Below are positions 8,606-19,255 of a DNA stretch of 64,000 nt, one piece after another (positions within the stretch are counted from its first letter, which is position 1; each line of letters starts with the position of its first letter). The position numbers were made by a program, and so were the translations under genes. The DNA is from Verrucomicrobia bacterium LW23. Lineage in GTDB: Bacteria > Verrucomicrobiota > Verrucomicrobiia > Methylacidiphilales > UBA1321. Where the stretch lies: NCBI GenBank assembly GCA_003054695.1, contig QAZA01000011.1, positions 310,001 through 374,000 on the forward strand. The letters run 5' to 3'. The notes beneath the pieces are model-generated. The model ran no database searches and had not been told where the DNA came from. It worked only from the letters and a program-made list of their open reading frames with translations.

Positions 8606-8763
8606 AACATCAAAGTAAGCTTAGGCCATGCCACATTTGATGAAGGATTTGCGCACGGATTGATTTTACTGGAAAAGTGTATTATGAGGACGGGTCCGGC
8701 CTGTAAATTCCCCCTGGAACTCAGACCAGTTCCCTCCTCAGTCTCACCCCTCCCGCTCCCCGC

Positions 8764-8810
8764 GAAGGCGCCCGCAGCGCCTTCAGCTACGTGGTCCAGC
8801 GGAACGCTGG
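8764..8810. repeat. REP-like double hairpin (copy 1)
   Basis: GAAGGCGC-CCGCA-GCGCCTTC (8764-8784) is followed by CAGCTAC and then CCAGCG-GAA-CGCTGG (8796-8810). The same plan occurs at 33380-33428. It lies between two genes read on the reverse strand and could act in termination. Confidence 0.65.
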
Positions 8811-8833
8811 TCAGAGACGACACGGCGAGGTGG

Positions 8834-9271
8834 CTAATTTTGTACAGGGGGCCTGGGGTTGTTCAGCAAGCCCATTCGCGGAATCTTTGCACGTTGCACG
8901 GTATCAAAGACATCCACCAACTGCTGGTAGCGCAGGTTCGCGTCGGCGCGGATCAGGATGCCCGCGTTCGGGTCCTCCGCGCGAAAGCGCTCGAGCGCGG
9001 GCTGCAGCTCGGCCAGCGTCATGCGTTGCTTGTTAAACACGATGTTGCCGGCCGCATCCACCTCCAGCGTGCGCACGCTCGGCGCCGCCCCGCCCGGCTG
9101 CACGGCGGCAGGCATGGGCGAGGCGGTGGGCAGCTTCACATCCAGGCTTTGCTCCAGCAGCGGCGTGGTGATGATGAAGATGATGAGCAGCACAAACGCC
9201 AGGTCCAGCAACGGCGTAATATTCAGCTCCGACATGGTGGAGTAGCCGGATTTGTCGGAGAAGCGTTTCAT
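8834..9271 (-). CDS. exbD: ExbD/TolR-type biopolymer transport protein
   Basis: The 145-residue inner-membrane protein has one N-terminal transmembrane helix (about 19-40) with the motif NITPLLDLAFVLLIIF, in which Asp23 corresponds to the essential proton-pathway aspartate, and a periplasmic domain. ExbD-type proteins work with ExbB-type proteins to couple proton motive force to outer-membrane transport or envelope tasks. No exbB/tolQ or tonB is adjacent. The start ATG lies about 10 nt after a TATAAT box. Confidence 0.93.
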   Translation of the reverse strand: MKRFSDKSGYSTMSELNITPLLDLAFVLLIIFIITTPLLEQSLDVKLPTASPMPAAVQPGGAAPSVRTLEVDAAGNIVFNKQRMTLAELQPALERFRAEDPNAGILIRADANLRYQQLVDVFDTVQRAKIPRMGLLNNPRPPVQN

Positions 9272-9281
9272 CGCGCCCCCT

Positions 9282-9287
9282 ATTATA
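9282..9287 (-). promoter_or_regulatory. -10 box of exbD
   Basis: TATAAT on the reverse strand ends 10 nt before the exbD ATG, so transcription would start only about 4 nt before the start codon. No good -35 hexamer is visible at normal spacing. Confidence 0.5.
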
Positions 9288-9339
9288 TAGTGTGCGCGCC
9301 GGAAGTCATCCCAAACGCGGTGGAGGGGCGGGGATTATG

Positions 9340-9470
9340 TAACCACGGAGCACACGAAGCACACGGAATTTGCTGAGGGAACGAAGGACGGAGGGTTGGT
9401 TGTCAACAGAGCGGTTTCTGCCCTCACCCCCCTTTCGTTCCCTCGGTAGATTCCGTGTGCTCTGTGGTTA
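9340..9470. repeat. long imperfect palindrome, type I, 'CCACGGAGCACACG' word
   Basis: Arms of about 50 nt (from 9340 and to 9470) pair imperfectly. The left arm carries an extra CACACGAAG unit. The wording matches 52241-52440 and partly 15029-15107. It fills most of the 326-bp gap between exbD and the xylosidase gene. Confidence 0.85.
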
Positions 9471-9509
9471 AACAATCCGCTTCCCCCAGACGGGTTCGCG
9501 ATTTTCGCG

Positions 9510-9538
9510 CTGGCAATTGCGCTGTTTTGCACTATAAC
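9510..9538 (+). promoter_or_regulatory. probable sigma70-type promoter of the GH52 gene
   Basis: CTGGCA (9510-9515) and TATAAC (9533-9538) are separated by 17 bp. The leader to ATG 9598 is about 50 nt and pyrimidine-rich. IspG has a similar arrangement. Confidence 0.45.
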
Positions 9539-9597
9539 AGCTACCCTCATTCCGCCCTCCTCCTCCGTCGCGCTTTCCGACGACGTAACATCTCCCT

Positions 9598-12156
9598 ATG
9601 TCCGACGCTAACTCATTCCCCGGCAATATCTTCTATAACACGCAGCACTCGCCGATTGGCGCTTTTGCCAGCTTTACGCTGGGCTTCAAGGGGCCCAAGG
9701 GCGGGCTGGGGCTTGAGATGGGAAAACCGGCGGACCAGAATGTCTTTGTCGGCGTGGAGGGCTCGACGCCTGGCACGTTTGCATGCCTGCCGTTTTTTGA
9801 GCAGGTGGAGGATGAGGCGGTGCGCTTCGACATCGAGCACGCCGGCGGCTCCGCCAATGCGCGCCTTACCACGGTGCCCGATGCCGCCATCCGCCGCGAG
9901 CTGACGCCCGGACGCGACACATGGCGCGCAACCCCCGCCGACGCCGCCCCATTCTCCTTCACCATCCACACGCCTGTCTGCCCGGCGCCCGATCCCACCG
10001 ATCCGGCCACCCCCGCCGAGGCGATGATGCTGGCGTATGCGCCCGCGCTGGCGGTGGAGATGGAGGTCGACAACCGCGGCGCATCCCAGCCAAAGCGGGT
10101 CATCTTCGGCTTTCAGAACAACGACGCCTACCGGCAGATGCGCATGCTTGTGGAGGGCGCGGCCATGCGGGCCGGCGGCGGCATCACCGGCATCGCGTGC
10201 GGCGACTCCGTCGCCATTGCCGCCAGGCTGTTTCAGGAGGATGCGGAGGCTTCGGACGACAGGCTGAGCCGCGTGGCCGCCGCGATGGAGATCTCCACGC
10301 GGGACCTCCCCGAAGGCGTCTCTGACACAGAGCATGCCAGCCCCACGGGCCTGCCGGGCGGGACCGCAGAGGCCGCCGGTGCCGCTCTCCCCGCTGCCAG
10401 GCCGTTCTGGGTTGCCTCGCGAACGTCGCCACTCTCCGCAGCGGGAGGCCCGGTGCCGGTCCTGGAAGCTCTCCCCGACGCCGCGGAGGCGGAAGCGGAG
10501 GATGAGGCGCACCCCTCCATCCCCGTATTTGCGGCGCAGGGCTTTAGCGCGGAGGCGGTGCTCTCCGAGACGCTTCCCTTCAACCGCGCGTTTGGCATAG
10601 GAAGCGTCGGGTTGCTGGTCGCCACCATCCCCGCCGGCGTGCGGGCCACCGTGCGGTACGCGGTCTGTTTTCATCGCAACGGATGCGCCACCACGGGCAT
10701 GGCCTCGCGCTACCTGTACACGGGCTACTTCCCCACGCTGGAGAGCGTTGCGGCTTACGCGCTGACCCACTTTGATGCGCTGCGCAATCGCGGCGCCGCG
10801 TTCGACGCGCGCGTAGCCGCCGCCGGGCTGAGCCCCCAGCGCGCGTGGATGCTGGCCCAGGCCGTGCACAGCTACTATGGAAGCTCCGAGCTGCTTTGGG
10901 TGCATGACGAAGCGCCGGTCGCAGGCTGGGGAGGCGGCGATCCCCTCGGCGCAGCGCCATACAACGGCCCCGGCGCTCCCGGCGCGGCCACGCCCGCCCA
11001 TCCCATCCCGTTCTGGATCATCAACGAGGGCGAGTACCGCATGATGAACACGTTCGACCTCACCGCCGACCAGCTTTTCTTTGAGCTGGAGCTGAATCCC
11101 TGGACGGTGCGCAACGAGCTGTTCTGGTTCGGCCGCCGCTATGCCTATGTCGACTGTCTCCACTTTCCCGGCGACACCACCAAGCACCGGGGCGGCATTA
11201 CCTTTACGCACGATATGGGCGTGGCCAACCACTGCGCGCCCCCTGGCCGCAGCGTGTACGAGAAGGCCGGCCTGCACGGCTGCTTCAGCCACATGAGTCA
11301 CGAGGAGCTCGTCAACTGGGCCATGTGCGCGCTGGGCTACGAGCACCGCGTGCGGGGCGCGAGCGCCGCGGCCGCCACGGCATGGCTTGCCGCCGAGATG
11401 CCGATGTTTGAGATTGTGCTGGAAAGCCTGGTAAATCGCGATCACCCCGACCCGGCGCAGCGCGACGGCGTAATGTCGCTGGACAGCGACCGATGCGCCG
11501 GCGGCAGTGAAATCACCACCTACGACAGCCTGGACGTCTCCCTGGGCCAAGCGCGCAACAACCTGTACCTGGCCGTCAAATGCTGGGGCGTGTACGTGGG
11601 CATGCAGGCGCTGTTTGAGCGCGAGGGCCGTGCCGACCATGCCCGCACCTGCGCGGACCAGGCGCGCCGCTGCACCGCCACCATCGCTGCCGCCGCCGAC
11701 GAGGCGCAGGAGGGGATGCTCCCCGCCATCCTGCACGAGAATGTGCCCAGTCGCATCATCCCGGCCATCGAGGGGCTCATCACCCCGTGGATGCTGGGCA
11801 TGCACGATGCGCTTAGCGCCACCGGCCCGTACGCGGCGCTTATCGCCGCCCTGCGCCGCCACCTGCGCGCGGTGCTCAAGCCCGGTGTCTGCCTGTTTCC
11901 CGGCGGCGCGTGGAAGATCAGCAGCACCAGCACCAACTCGTGGCTCAGCAAAATCTACCTCTGCCAGTTTATCGCGGAGCGCATTTTGGCGGAAGTACCT
12001 GCGCCCCAGCAACAAGCCGCCGACGCCGCCCATGCCGCCTGGCTTCTGGACGACCGCAATGCCTACTGGGCGTGGAGCGACCAGATGCTGGACGGATACG
12101 CGCGCGGCAGCAAATACTACCCGCGCGGCGTTACCAGCATTTTGTGGATGAGCTGA
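9598..12156 (+). CDS. GH52 beta-xylosidase
   Basis: The protein opens with FYNTQHSPIGAFASFTLGFK, the signature start of glycoside hydrolase family 52, and keeps the segments FTHDMGVAN, TTYDSLDVSLGQARNN and WKISSTSTNSWLSKIYLC. The conserved NEGEYRMMNTFDLT segment (Glu477/Glu479) carries the nucleophile in characterised members. GH52 enzymes are retaining exo-beta-xylosidases that release xylose from xylo-oligosaccharides. No signal peptide is visible, so it is probably cytoplasmic. At 852 residues it exceeds the roughly 700 of known members. The surplus is a low-complexity insert at about 220-320. It stands alone, without xylan transport genes nearby. Confidence 0.95.
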   Translation: MSDANSFPGNIFYNTQHSPIGAFASFTLGFKGPKGGLGLEMGKPADQNVFVGVEGSTPGTFACLPFFEQVEDEAVRFDIEHAGGSANARLTTVPDAAIRRELTPGRDTWRATPADAAPFSFTIHTPVCPAPDPTDPATPAEAMMLAYAPALAVEMEVDNRGASQPKRVIFGFQNNDAYRQMRMLVEGAAMRAGGGITGIACGDSVAIAARLFQEDAEASDDRLSRVAAAMEISTRDLPEGVSDTEHASPTGLPGGTAEAAGAALPAARPFWVASRTSPLSAAGGPVPVLEALPDAAEAEAEDEAHPSIPVFAAQGFSAEAVLSETLPFNRAFGIGSVGLLVATIPAGVRATVRYAVCFHRNGCATTGMASRYLYTGYFPTLESVAAYALTHFDALRNRGAAFDARVAAAGLSPQRAWMLAQAVHSYYGSSELLWVHDEAPVAGWGGGDPLGAAPYNGPGAPGAATPAHPIPFWIINEGEYRMMNTFDLTADQLFFELELNPWTVRNELFWFGRRYAYVDCLHFPGDTTKHRGGITFTHDMGVANHCAPPGRSVYEKAGLHGCFSHMSHEELVNWAMCALGYEHRVRGASAAAATAWLAAEMPMFEIVLESLVNRDHPDPAQRDGVMSLDSDRCAGGSEITTYDSLDVSLGQARNNLYLAVKCWGVYVGMQALFEREGRADHARTCADQARRCTATIAAAADEAQEGMLPAILHENVPSRIIPAIEGLITPWMLGMHDALSATGPYAALIAALRRHLRAVLKPGVCLFPGGAWKISSTSTNSWLSKIYLCQFIAERILAEVPAPQQQAADAAHAAWLLDDRNAYWAWSDQMLDGYARGSKYYPRGVTSILWMS

Positions 12157-12186
12157 GGCTTTGCCTCAGAAGGCGGGGAGGGGGCA

Positions 12187-12212
12187 GGGGCAGCGAGATA
12201 TCCCGTTGCCCC
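12187..12212. terminator. hairpin between convergent genes
   Basis: GGGGCA...TGCCCC, with inner complementarity around GATATC, lies in the 68-bp gap between the stops of GH52 and the thioredoxin gene. No T-tract follows, so a terminator role is inferred from position. Confidence 0.4.
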
Positions 12213-12224
12213 CGCTTCGTCCGC

Positions 12225-12668
12225 TTACTTGATTTTCGCCAGCTCCGCGTTAAAGGCCGAGGGGCCGCCTTCCACGTAGCCCAGCTCGCCCTTTTTGTTG
12301 CCTTCGGCGTCCAGGATGAGGACGGTGGGGAAGCCTTCGATATCGTACTTCTTGCCCAACGCCTTATTCTGCTTCTTCAGCTCGTCGCTCTGGGGGGACT
12401 TGCGGGGGAAGTCGAGCTTAACCAGTACGTACTTGTCCTTTACGTAATCGGTAAATTCCTTCTTGGAGAAGACTTCCTTGTCCAGCTTGATGCACCAGCC
12501 GCACCAGTCGGAGCCGGTAAAATCAGCCAGGATTAGCTTCTTTTGCTCGGCGGCGGTTTTCTTGGCCAGCTCAAAATCTTCAATCCAGCCATCCCCGGCA
12601 TGGGCCATGGAGGCGAAAGCGGCGACAAACAGGCAGACGGCGGTGAGTAACGAGGCGAGTGATTTCAT
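12225..12668 (-). CDS. periplasmic thioredoxin-like protein
   Basis: The 147-residue protein has a signal peptide (MKSLASLL..., cleavage after AHA near residue 24) and a thioredoxin fold with the redox motif CGWC at 56-59 within GSDWCGWCIKLDKEVF. The cis-proline segment is GFPTVLILD. It resembles DUF255/thioredoxin_7-type proteins that reduce or isomerise disulfides in the periplasm. The start at 12668 is chosen because it begins the signal peptide. It is a single gene convergent with GH52. Confidence 0.9.
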   Translation of the reverse strand: MKSLASLLTAVCLFVAAFASMAHAGDGWIEDFELAKKTAAEQKKLILADFTGSDWCGWCIKLDKEVFSKKEFTDYVKDKYVLVKLDFPRKSPQSDELKKQNKALGKKYDIEGFPTVLILDAEGNKKGELGYVEGGPSAFNAELAKIK

Positions 12669-13084
12669 AGAAGTTGCCCCACAGGGCGTTGCGTTGCGGA
12701 CGTTGTTTGGGATACGGAAATCGCTGACACTGCGCGTATGTTTTTGTTGGGGGGGAGACCATCTGCGATACGACTGCGGACGAGACTGCGCCAAAAGGCG
12801 AAGCTCCATCACACTCTACCAGATGTGTCCCGTTGCGCAAACAGCGGTGTGCTATACGGGAGACGCGGGAGCGCAAAAATATTCCCTGCCCGCCTCACGT
12901 TTTTTTGCCGGGGAGCGGCTGCGTGCCGGGGCCCCCTAGCGCAACTTCCTCCGCGGCGGGGGTTTGTACGAAGGGAGCACGGACGCACGGCGGCGAAAAA
13001 CTTGCATCAGGCCGCGCAGGTTTTTCTCTCGTCCCGCGCAACTATCGCGTATAAGCTGTGTTTATTACGGTGAGGAAACACACC
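12669..13084. other. intergenic region between divergent genes
   Basis: About 400 bp with no credible reading frame. A TATAAG box near 13053 and GGTGAGG just before ATG 13085 are likely expression signals for the downstream gene. Confidence 0.4.
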
Positions 13085-13771
13085 ATGCCACACGATCGCT
13101 TTGAGAACCCCAACGAGGCCGCCGGCCACCCGCGCAAGACGCACCCGATGCGCGCAGGCGGAGGCGATGGCTTCGACGACTCCGACCCGCTATGGGAGCT
13201 GATGGGCAAAGCACCCATGGCCCGGCCCGATCCGTGGCTCTCCGCCCGTACCCTGGCGCGCCGCCGCCGGGAGGAGACCCCGTGGATCCAGCGAGTGCTG
13301 CGCGCCCCCGCCTTTGCGTTGGGCGCCCTGGCTATCGGCGTGGCCGGGCTGGCGTTTGGTGTCGCCGCCGGCGTGCTTGCCCCCGGTGCCTCCTCGGCGC
13401 CGCAGGTGGCTGTGGTTACCGAGCCGTCCCGCACGGAGAGCCCCGCCCTGCAGCCGCAGTTGCCCGACGATGACGAAACCGCGCGCGCCCTCGCCGCTCT
13501 GTCGCGGACGGGAGAGGCTGCCCGCCCTGTCGGCGCCGGCAGTTCCGCGGCTTCGGTGCCGCCTGTCACACCGGCGGAGCCGGCCGCTACGGCTGGGGAG
13601 GGCGAAAGCATTGCCGCTACGGCTACATCGCCCGCCGGCTCCGGGGACCTTACCGCGGCCGCTATGGACGAAGCGCTGACTTTCCTCGTGGCCTCGGACA
13701 TGTTCGCCTCGGGCTCCACCACAACCTCCGGCTCGGACCTGGATATCTGGGGCGAAGCCACGGGGCTGTAA
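13085..13771 (+). CDS. single-span membrane protein, anti-sigma-like layout
   Basis: The 228-residue protein has a cytoplasmic acidic and arginine-rich N-terminus (about 75 residues, with PWLSARTLARRRREE), one transmembrane helix (about 76-98) and an alanine/proline-rich outer part. This layout is like membrane-bound anti-sigma factors, but no zinc-binding anti-sigma motif and no adjacent sigma factor are present, so the role is inference only. ATG 13085 is preceded by GTGAGG. The next gene, 150 bp downstream, is also membrane-anchored and probably co-transcribed. Confidence 0.6.
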   Translation: MPHDRFENPNEAAGHPRKTHPMRAGGGDGFDDSDPLWELMGKAPMARPDPWLSARTLARRRREETPWIQRVLRAPAFALGALAIGVAGLAFGVAAGVLAPGASSAPQVAVVTEPSRTESPALQPQLPDDDETARALAALSRTGEAARPVGAGSSAASVPPVTPAEPAATAGEGESIAATATSPAGSGDLTAAAMDEALTFLVASDMFASGSTTTSGSDLDIWGEATGL

Positions 13772-13921
13772 CGGTGGCTGTGGCGTGCCGCGGCCGCTCT
13801 GCCCCAGGGCAGGTGCGGCGAAAGTCGACGCTGGTTTGATGTAACCGCTATCCAAACCCAATCCAACGCTAGCCAGGTAAAGCAACCCGTTTTCCCCGCG
13901 CCCGCCCCCTGAAATCGCGCA

Positions 13922-14962
13922 ATGAGTGCCACGCCCGGTGTATCTCCTGAACTAACTCCCCAGCCCGCCTCCCCACCCCCACCGGCACAGGCCGGGATGT
14001 GGCGGCGCTACGGTATCCGCGCCATGGGCGCGGCGGCGCTGATTGCCCTGGCCCCTGGCTCGCTGCTGGTGGCCACGGAGGGCGACCGCGAGAAGGACAA
14101 GGATCGCGACAAGCCGCGAGACTCCGCCCCCGCTACGCCGGCCTCCGGAGATCGGGAGAAGGACCGCGCCCGTGAGAAGGAACTCGACGCCAATCGCGTC
14201 AAGGAAAAGGATCGAAACCGCGAGCGGGATAAGGAGCGCGAAGGCGGGGGCCCTGGCAGCGATAAAGATCGCCCCCACGGCGGCGGCGGAATGCGTCCCG
14301 ACCGCCCCATGGGCGGCGGCGGCATGGGCGGCGGCCGGCGCGATGGCGACGACGACAAACGCGGCGGCCCCGGCGGCGGCATGCAGAACGCCGAGGAATC
14401 CCGCCGCTGGCGCCGCGAAAGCACGGAAAGCATGGACATTCTGCTGGGCTTCCGCGTACCGCGCCGGCGCGAGCTGGACATGCGCGACCATTTTCTGCGG
14501 CTCTCCCGCCTCTCCAACGACGAGATTCGCGAGCAGCTGAACCGCTGGCCGCCGTACAAAAAGATGTCGCTGGGCGATCAGGGACGCCTGATGGTGCGTA
14601 TTCAGGAGATCAAGGACCGTAAACGCGATATCGCACTCTTCCGCGCCCGCGACTTTAACCTGACGCTGCGTCCCGACCAGGAGCAAGCCTTCGAAAACGC
14701 CTACTGGGATAAACGCCTGGCGATGGACCGCAAGCTGTTTCAGGAACTGGAGCCCCGCCGTCGGGAGCTGGAAGACCAGATGCGCGCGGACCTCATCGCC
14801 CAGTTCTCCAACCCCGCTGCCCGCGAAAGCGAGCCCCCCGCCCGCCCAGGCCCTGGCGCTCCGCCTCCGCCGCCTGCGTCTCCGCCACAGGCTCAGGGCC
14901 AGGGCCATAAGCCAGGGCCGGTGCCCGCGCCCGCGACGGCGGGAGCCACTAACTCGCCATAA
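13922..14962 (+). CDS. membrane-anchored protein with charged repeats and a helical DUF3106-like domain
   Basis: The 346-residue protein has a short N-terminal hydrophobic segment (about 33-52). An extreme charged stretch of alternating Arg/Lys/Asp/Glu follows (about 55-110), then a glycine-rich part. A helical domain (about 170-300) contains LSRLSNDEIREQLNRWPPYK and MSLGDQGRLMVRIQEIKDRK, similar in rhythm to DUF3106 or Spy-like envelope proteins. The tail is proline-rich. It probably acts in the periplasm together with the preceding gene. The function is unknown and the DUF3106 likeness is tentative. Confidence 0.6.
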   Translation: MSATPGVSPELTPQPASPPPPAQAGMWRRYGIRAMGAAALIALAPGSLLVATEGDREKDKDRDKPRDSAPATPASGDREKDRAREKELDANRVKEKDRNRERDKEREGGGPGSDKDRPHGGGGMRPDRPMGGGGMGGGRRDGDDDKRGGPGGGMQNAEESRRWRRESTESMDILLGFRVPRRRELDMRDHFLRLSRLSNDEIREQLNRWPPYKKMSLGDQGRLMVRIQEIKDRKRDIALFRARDFNLTLRPDQEQAFENAYWDKRLAMDRKLFQELEPRRRELEDQMRADLIAQFSNPAARESEPPARPGPGAPPPPPASPPQAQGQGHKPGPVPAPATAGATNSP

Positions 14963-15028
14963 AGGCGTGAGGATAAGAGGATGGGATGTCGAGTTTAACA
15001 CTCGAATCGCACTCCAGGATCATCTCAT

Positions 15029-15107
15029 CCCCTCCGTGCAATCCGTGTTATCCGTGGTTAACTTTCAGTTCAAAGGGGAGATATTGACCACGGATTGCAC
15101 GGAGGGG
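15029..15107. repeat. long palindrome, type I, 'CCTCCGTGCAATCCGTG' word
   Basis: CCCCTCCGTGCAATCCGTG and its complement pair around a short centre. The left arm has an extra TTATCCGTG unit. It lies between convergent genes. Confidence 0.85.
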
Positions 15108-15128
15108 AAAAGTCAAAGCTTTCAGCCT

Positions 15129-17075
<1,947 letters not shown>

Positions 17076-17171
17076 AGCGATGGAGGAAGGAGGTGCACGC
17101 GCAGCCGAAAAGCCGGGCACACCGGGGCGACGGCGCAACAAGGCCTCGCGGCCCGGCTCCGTGCACCTGCT

Positions 17172-17199
17172 GTTATATAGTGCAGCGGAAATTTGGCAA
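17172..17199 (-). promoter_or_regulatory. probable sigma70-type promoter of ispG
   Basis: On the reverse strand TTGCCA (17194-17199) and TATAAC (17172-17177) are spaced by 16 bp. Transcription would begin near 17165, giving a leader of about 90 nt. Confidence 0.5.
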
Positions 17200-17311
17200 T
17201 GGCAAGCAGGTTGAATTTACGTGACGGGGAAGGGGAGGGGCGCCAGAGGCGGAAAGTTCGCCAGGGAAGAAGCTTGAAGGTTGATAGTTGCCCTTCAAGT
17301 AACGCATCCGT

Positions 17312-17418
17312 CTCCCCCTTAGCGGCTTTGTCCCCCTTAGCGTGAAATATTCTGAATCAAGGGAACTGCAGAGGCAGATTTATTCACGCTAAAGGGGGAC
17401 GAAGCCGCTAAGGGGGAG
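17312..17418. repeat. long palindrome, type I, 'CTTAGCGGCTTTGTCCCCC' word
   Basis: Arms of about 40 nt begin CTCCCCCTTAGCGGCTTTG and end with its complement at 17418. The centre contains AACTGCAG and AGGCAGATTT, words also seen near the palindromes at 3821 and 52241. It is preceded by a small hairpin around 17272-17299 and followed after 22 bp by a type II element. The rest of the 705-bp gap 17076-17780 shows no gene. Confidence 0.85.
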
Positions 17419-17440
17419 AGGGTTGCCCCTCTCTCGACTC

Positions 17441-17604
17441 AGACCAATTATCGGAATAAAGCGGTACATTGGCGGGACGCTTTTGAGCGAGGGCGGCGTT
17501 GAGTCTTCGGTCATGCATTTTTCAAATGCACTCCCTCAGTCTCGCCTTGCCCTCATCTCAAAATCGCCTCCACCAATGTACCGCTTTATTCCGATAATTG
17601 GTCT
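17441..17604. repeat. 164-nt palindromic element, type II (copy 2)
   Basis: AGACCAATT...AATTGGTCT, 164 nt, differs from 4018-4181 at only a few positions. One is a compensatory pair: AAACCGG to AAAGCGG on the left and CCGGTTT to CCGCTTT on the right, so pairing is kept. Confidence 0.9.
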
Positions 17605-17780
17605 CATTTCGCTCAAAGGACGATCTAAGTCGCTCTGGCTTAGGGGCGGTAAGAGAGCGGGGCGATATTGCGATGGATATTTTTGTATATTTGCACTAAT
17701 GATGCATCCGCAGTGCGCCGCCCTGCCCCGTGCAGCGCGCGCCTGTAAGTCTGGTTCCCCCCCCGCTTTCCGATTTGATT

Positions 17781-18494
17781 ATGCTCGCATTTGCCTCCAT
17801 TCTGTTCCGCTTCCGACATTCCCCGCTGTGGTCCGTGGCGCCCGGCCTCGCCATCGCCGGCACCGTCGCTTTGCTTGCCGCGCCTGTTCGCGGTGCGGAC
17901 TCCAACTCGCCCTCGGCCACGCCAGCCACGAACGGCGCCTCCCCGGCCGCTGCGGCGGAGGCCTCCCCGCTGGTTCCGACACCGTCGTCCGTGCCGGTCC
18001 GTGGGTCCAAACCGCAAAGCGTCATCGAGATTGCCGGGCCGGATCACGGCGGTGACTCGCAGCTTTACAAACTGGCCGACGGCGGCTGGCTGACGGTGAC
18101 GACGATCCGCCTCTCCAGTAAAGTGGTGCACGCCAAGTGCTTCCACGCCGCCGACGGCTCCGGCTGGATTGCGCTGCAGGAAAAAGCGTACCACTACGAC
18201 GCCCAAAAGCAGACGCTGAACATGGAGAAATTCGGCGACAAGAACACGGCGGTGCTGAGCTTTGACAGCGAAAAGCGGGTCACCACCCGCGCCGTGGCCG
18301 GCGACACGTTTATCAAATCCATGGCCGCCATTAAGGACGCCACGCCGGAGAAGGCGGCCGCTGAAATCGAGGGGCTAAAAACTGTTGAGCAGCAACTAAC
18401 CGACGCCGCAACTGAAGCCTGGCAGTTTAGCGGCGGTACTCTGGTGCCTTACATGAGGCAGCACAAATCCGGCACGCTGACCCTGGAGGAGTGA
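17781..18494 (+). CDS. exported hypothetical protein, 237 aa
   Basis: A signal peptide (about residues 1-38, ending AAPVRGA) precedes an alanine/serine/proline-rich linker and a domain of about 160 residues. The domain begins SVIEIAGPDHGGDSQLYKLA and ends LVPYMRQHKSGTLTLEE. Segments such as GGWLTVTTIRLSSKVVHAKC suggest a beta-rich fold followed by helices. I do not recognise the family. ATG 17781 starts the signal peptide; the leader is C/T-rich without a ribosome binding site. Confidence 0.65.
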   Translation: MLAFASILFRFRHSPLWSVAPGLAIAGTVALLAAPVRGADSNSPSATPATNGASPAAAAEASPLVPTPSSVPVRGSKPQSVIEIAGPDHGGDSQLYKLADGGWLTVTTIRLSSKVVHAKCFHAADGSGWIALQEKAYHYDAQKQTLNMEKFGDKNTAVLSFDSEKRVTTRAVAGDTFIKSMAAIKDATPEKAAAEIEGLKTVEQQLTDAATEAWQFSGGTLVPYMRQHKSGTLTLEE

Positions 18495-18612
18495 TACCTT
18501 TTCGCACCGTTATACGGCCAAAAAGCGGCTCGGCACTGACGGGATAACGGCGCGAATAGGTCTGAGTAATGGCCCAGCGCGGGGGCCGGCGCCGGCGCCC
18601 CCGGGGCTTGCA

Positions 18613-18640
18613 TCCACGGAAAAGGGGAGTTTTCCGTGGA
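18613..18640. terminator. bidirectional hairpin between convergent genes
   Basis: A perfect 11-bp stem (TCCACGGAAAA / TTTTCCGTGGA) with a 6-nt loop lies between the stops of 17781-18494 and the small basic gene. A GC-rich dyad (18578-18602) precedes it. The A and T tracts are inside the stem. Confidence 0.5.
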
Positions 18641-18790
18641 GCATTTCCTGGAGAACAACGGCGCCCGCCCCAGGCCTCGGCGGACGTTGCAGCACTGCAC
18701 TCAGAAAAGGGAGGCTGGGCGGACCGAACTGGGAAGATGTGAAGATGGGAACGAGCGTGGGGCGTGGAGCGTGGACACTCGAGCTTCCCT

Positions 18791-18931
18791 TCAGGCGCGG
18801 GCGGCAACCGCCTTGCGGGCGCCCTTGAGCGGGGAGGATGCCTTGCGATGGGGCTTGGCGGTACGCGGCTTGATCTCGCGGGAGGGCTCCACGGCTTTGC
18901 GCAGGCGGATGTCGCAGTTATTGTAGTTCAT
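18791..18931 (-). CDS. small basic protein, 46 aa
   Basis: A short frame from ATG 18931, preceded closely by GGAGAGG, encodes 46 residues beginning MNYNNCDIRLRKAV. It contains ten or more Lys/Arg and ends KGARKAVAARA. The composition suggests binding to nucleic acid or the ribosome. Third-position GC is high, as in real genes here. A TATAGT box lies just upstream (18941-18946). It is not homologous by eye to the other small basic protein at 54753-54908. Confidence 0.6.
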   Translation of the reverse strand: MNYNNCDIRLRKAVEPSREIKPRTAKPHRKASSPLKGARKAVAARA

Positions 18932-19255
18932 TTCCTCTCCACTATAAGCAAAAGCAATATTCTTGCTTGCGTACGGTTGCGTTTTTGTAGTGGCGGTGTG
19001 CTATGCCGCACATTCATTAGCACCTCTTATGTGGAGGCTTGACGGTAAGCTATCCCCCGTCTCCACGGCGCCCTTGTAAGCCATTGCGCTTTGTCCCAAA
19101 CCGGTTATGATAGCGCCAATCCACTACCGCCACGGGCTTTGCTCTGTAGGGTGCGCCATGCGGGGACCAGGCGCCGACCGCGCCCCCGCCGGCACCGTGG
19201 CCGGATCTCATTCCCCTTTCCGCACGTACTCACTCACTCGCTCCTTCGCACCGCC
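18932..19255. other. intergenic region between divergent genes
   Basis: Contains TATA-like boxes for the flanking genes and a C/T-rich run with CTCACTCACTCG just before ATG 19256. No gene is seen. Confidence 0.4.

Noticed and set aside
9613-12033. Long antisense reading frame of about 800 codons opposite the GH52 gene
   Set aside because: It is caused by strong GC bias at third codon positions of the real gene. The translation has no family features.
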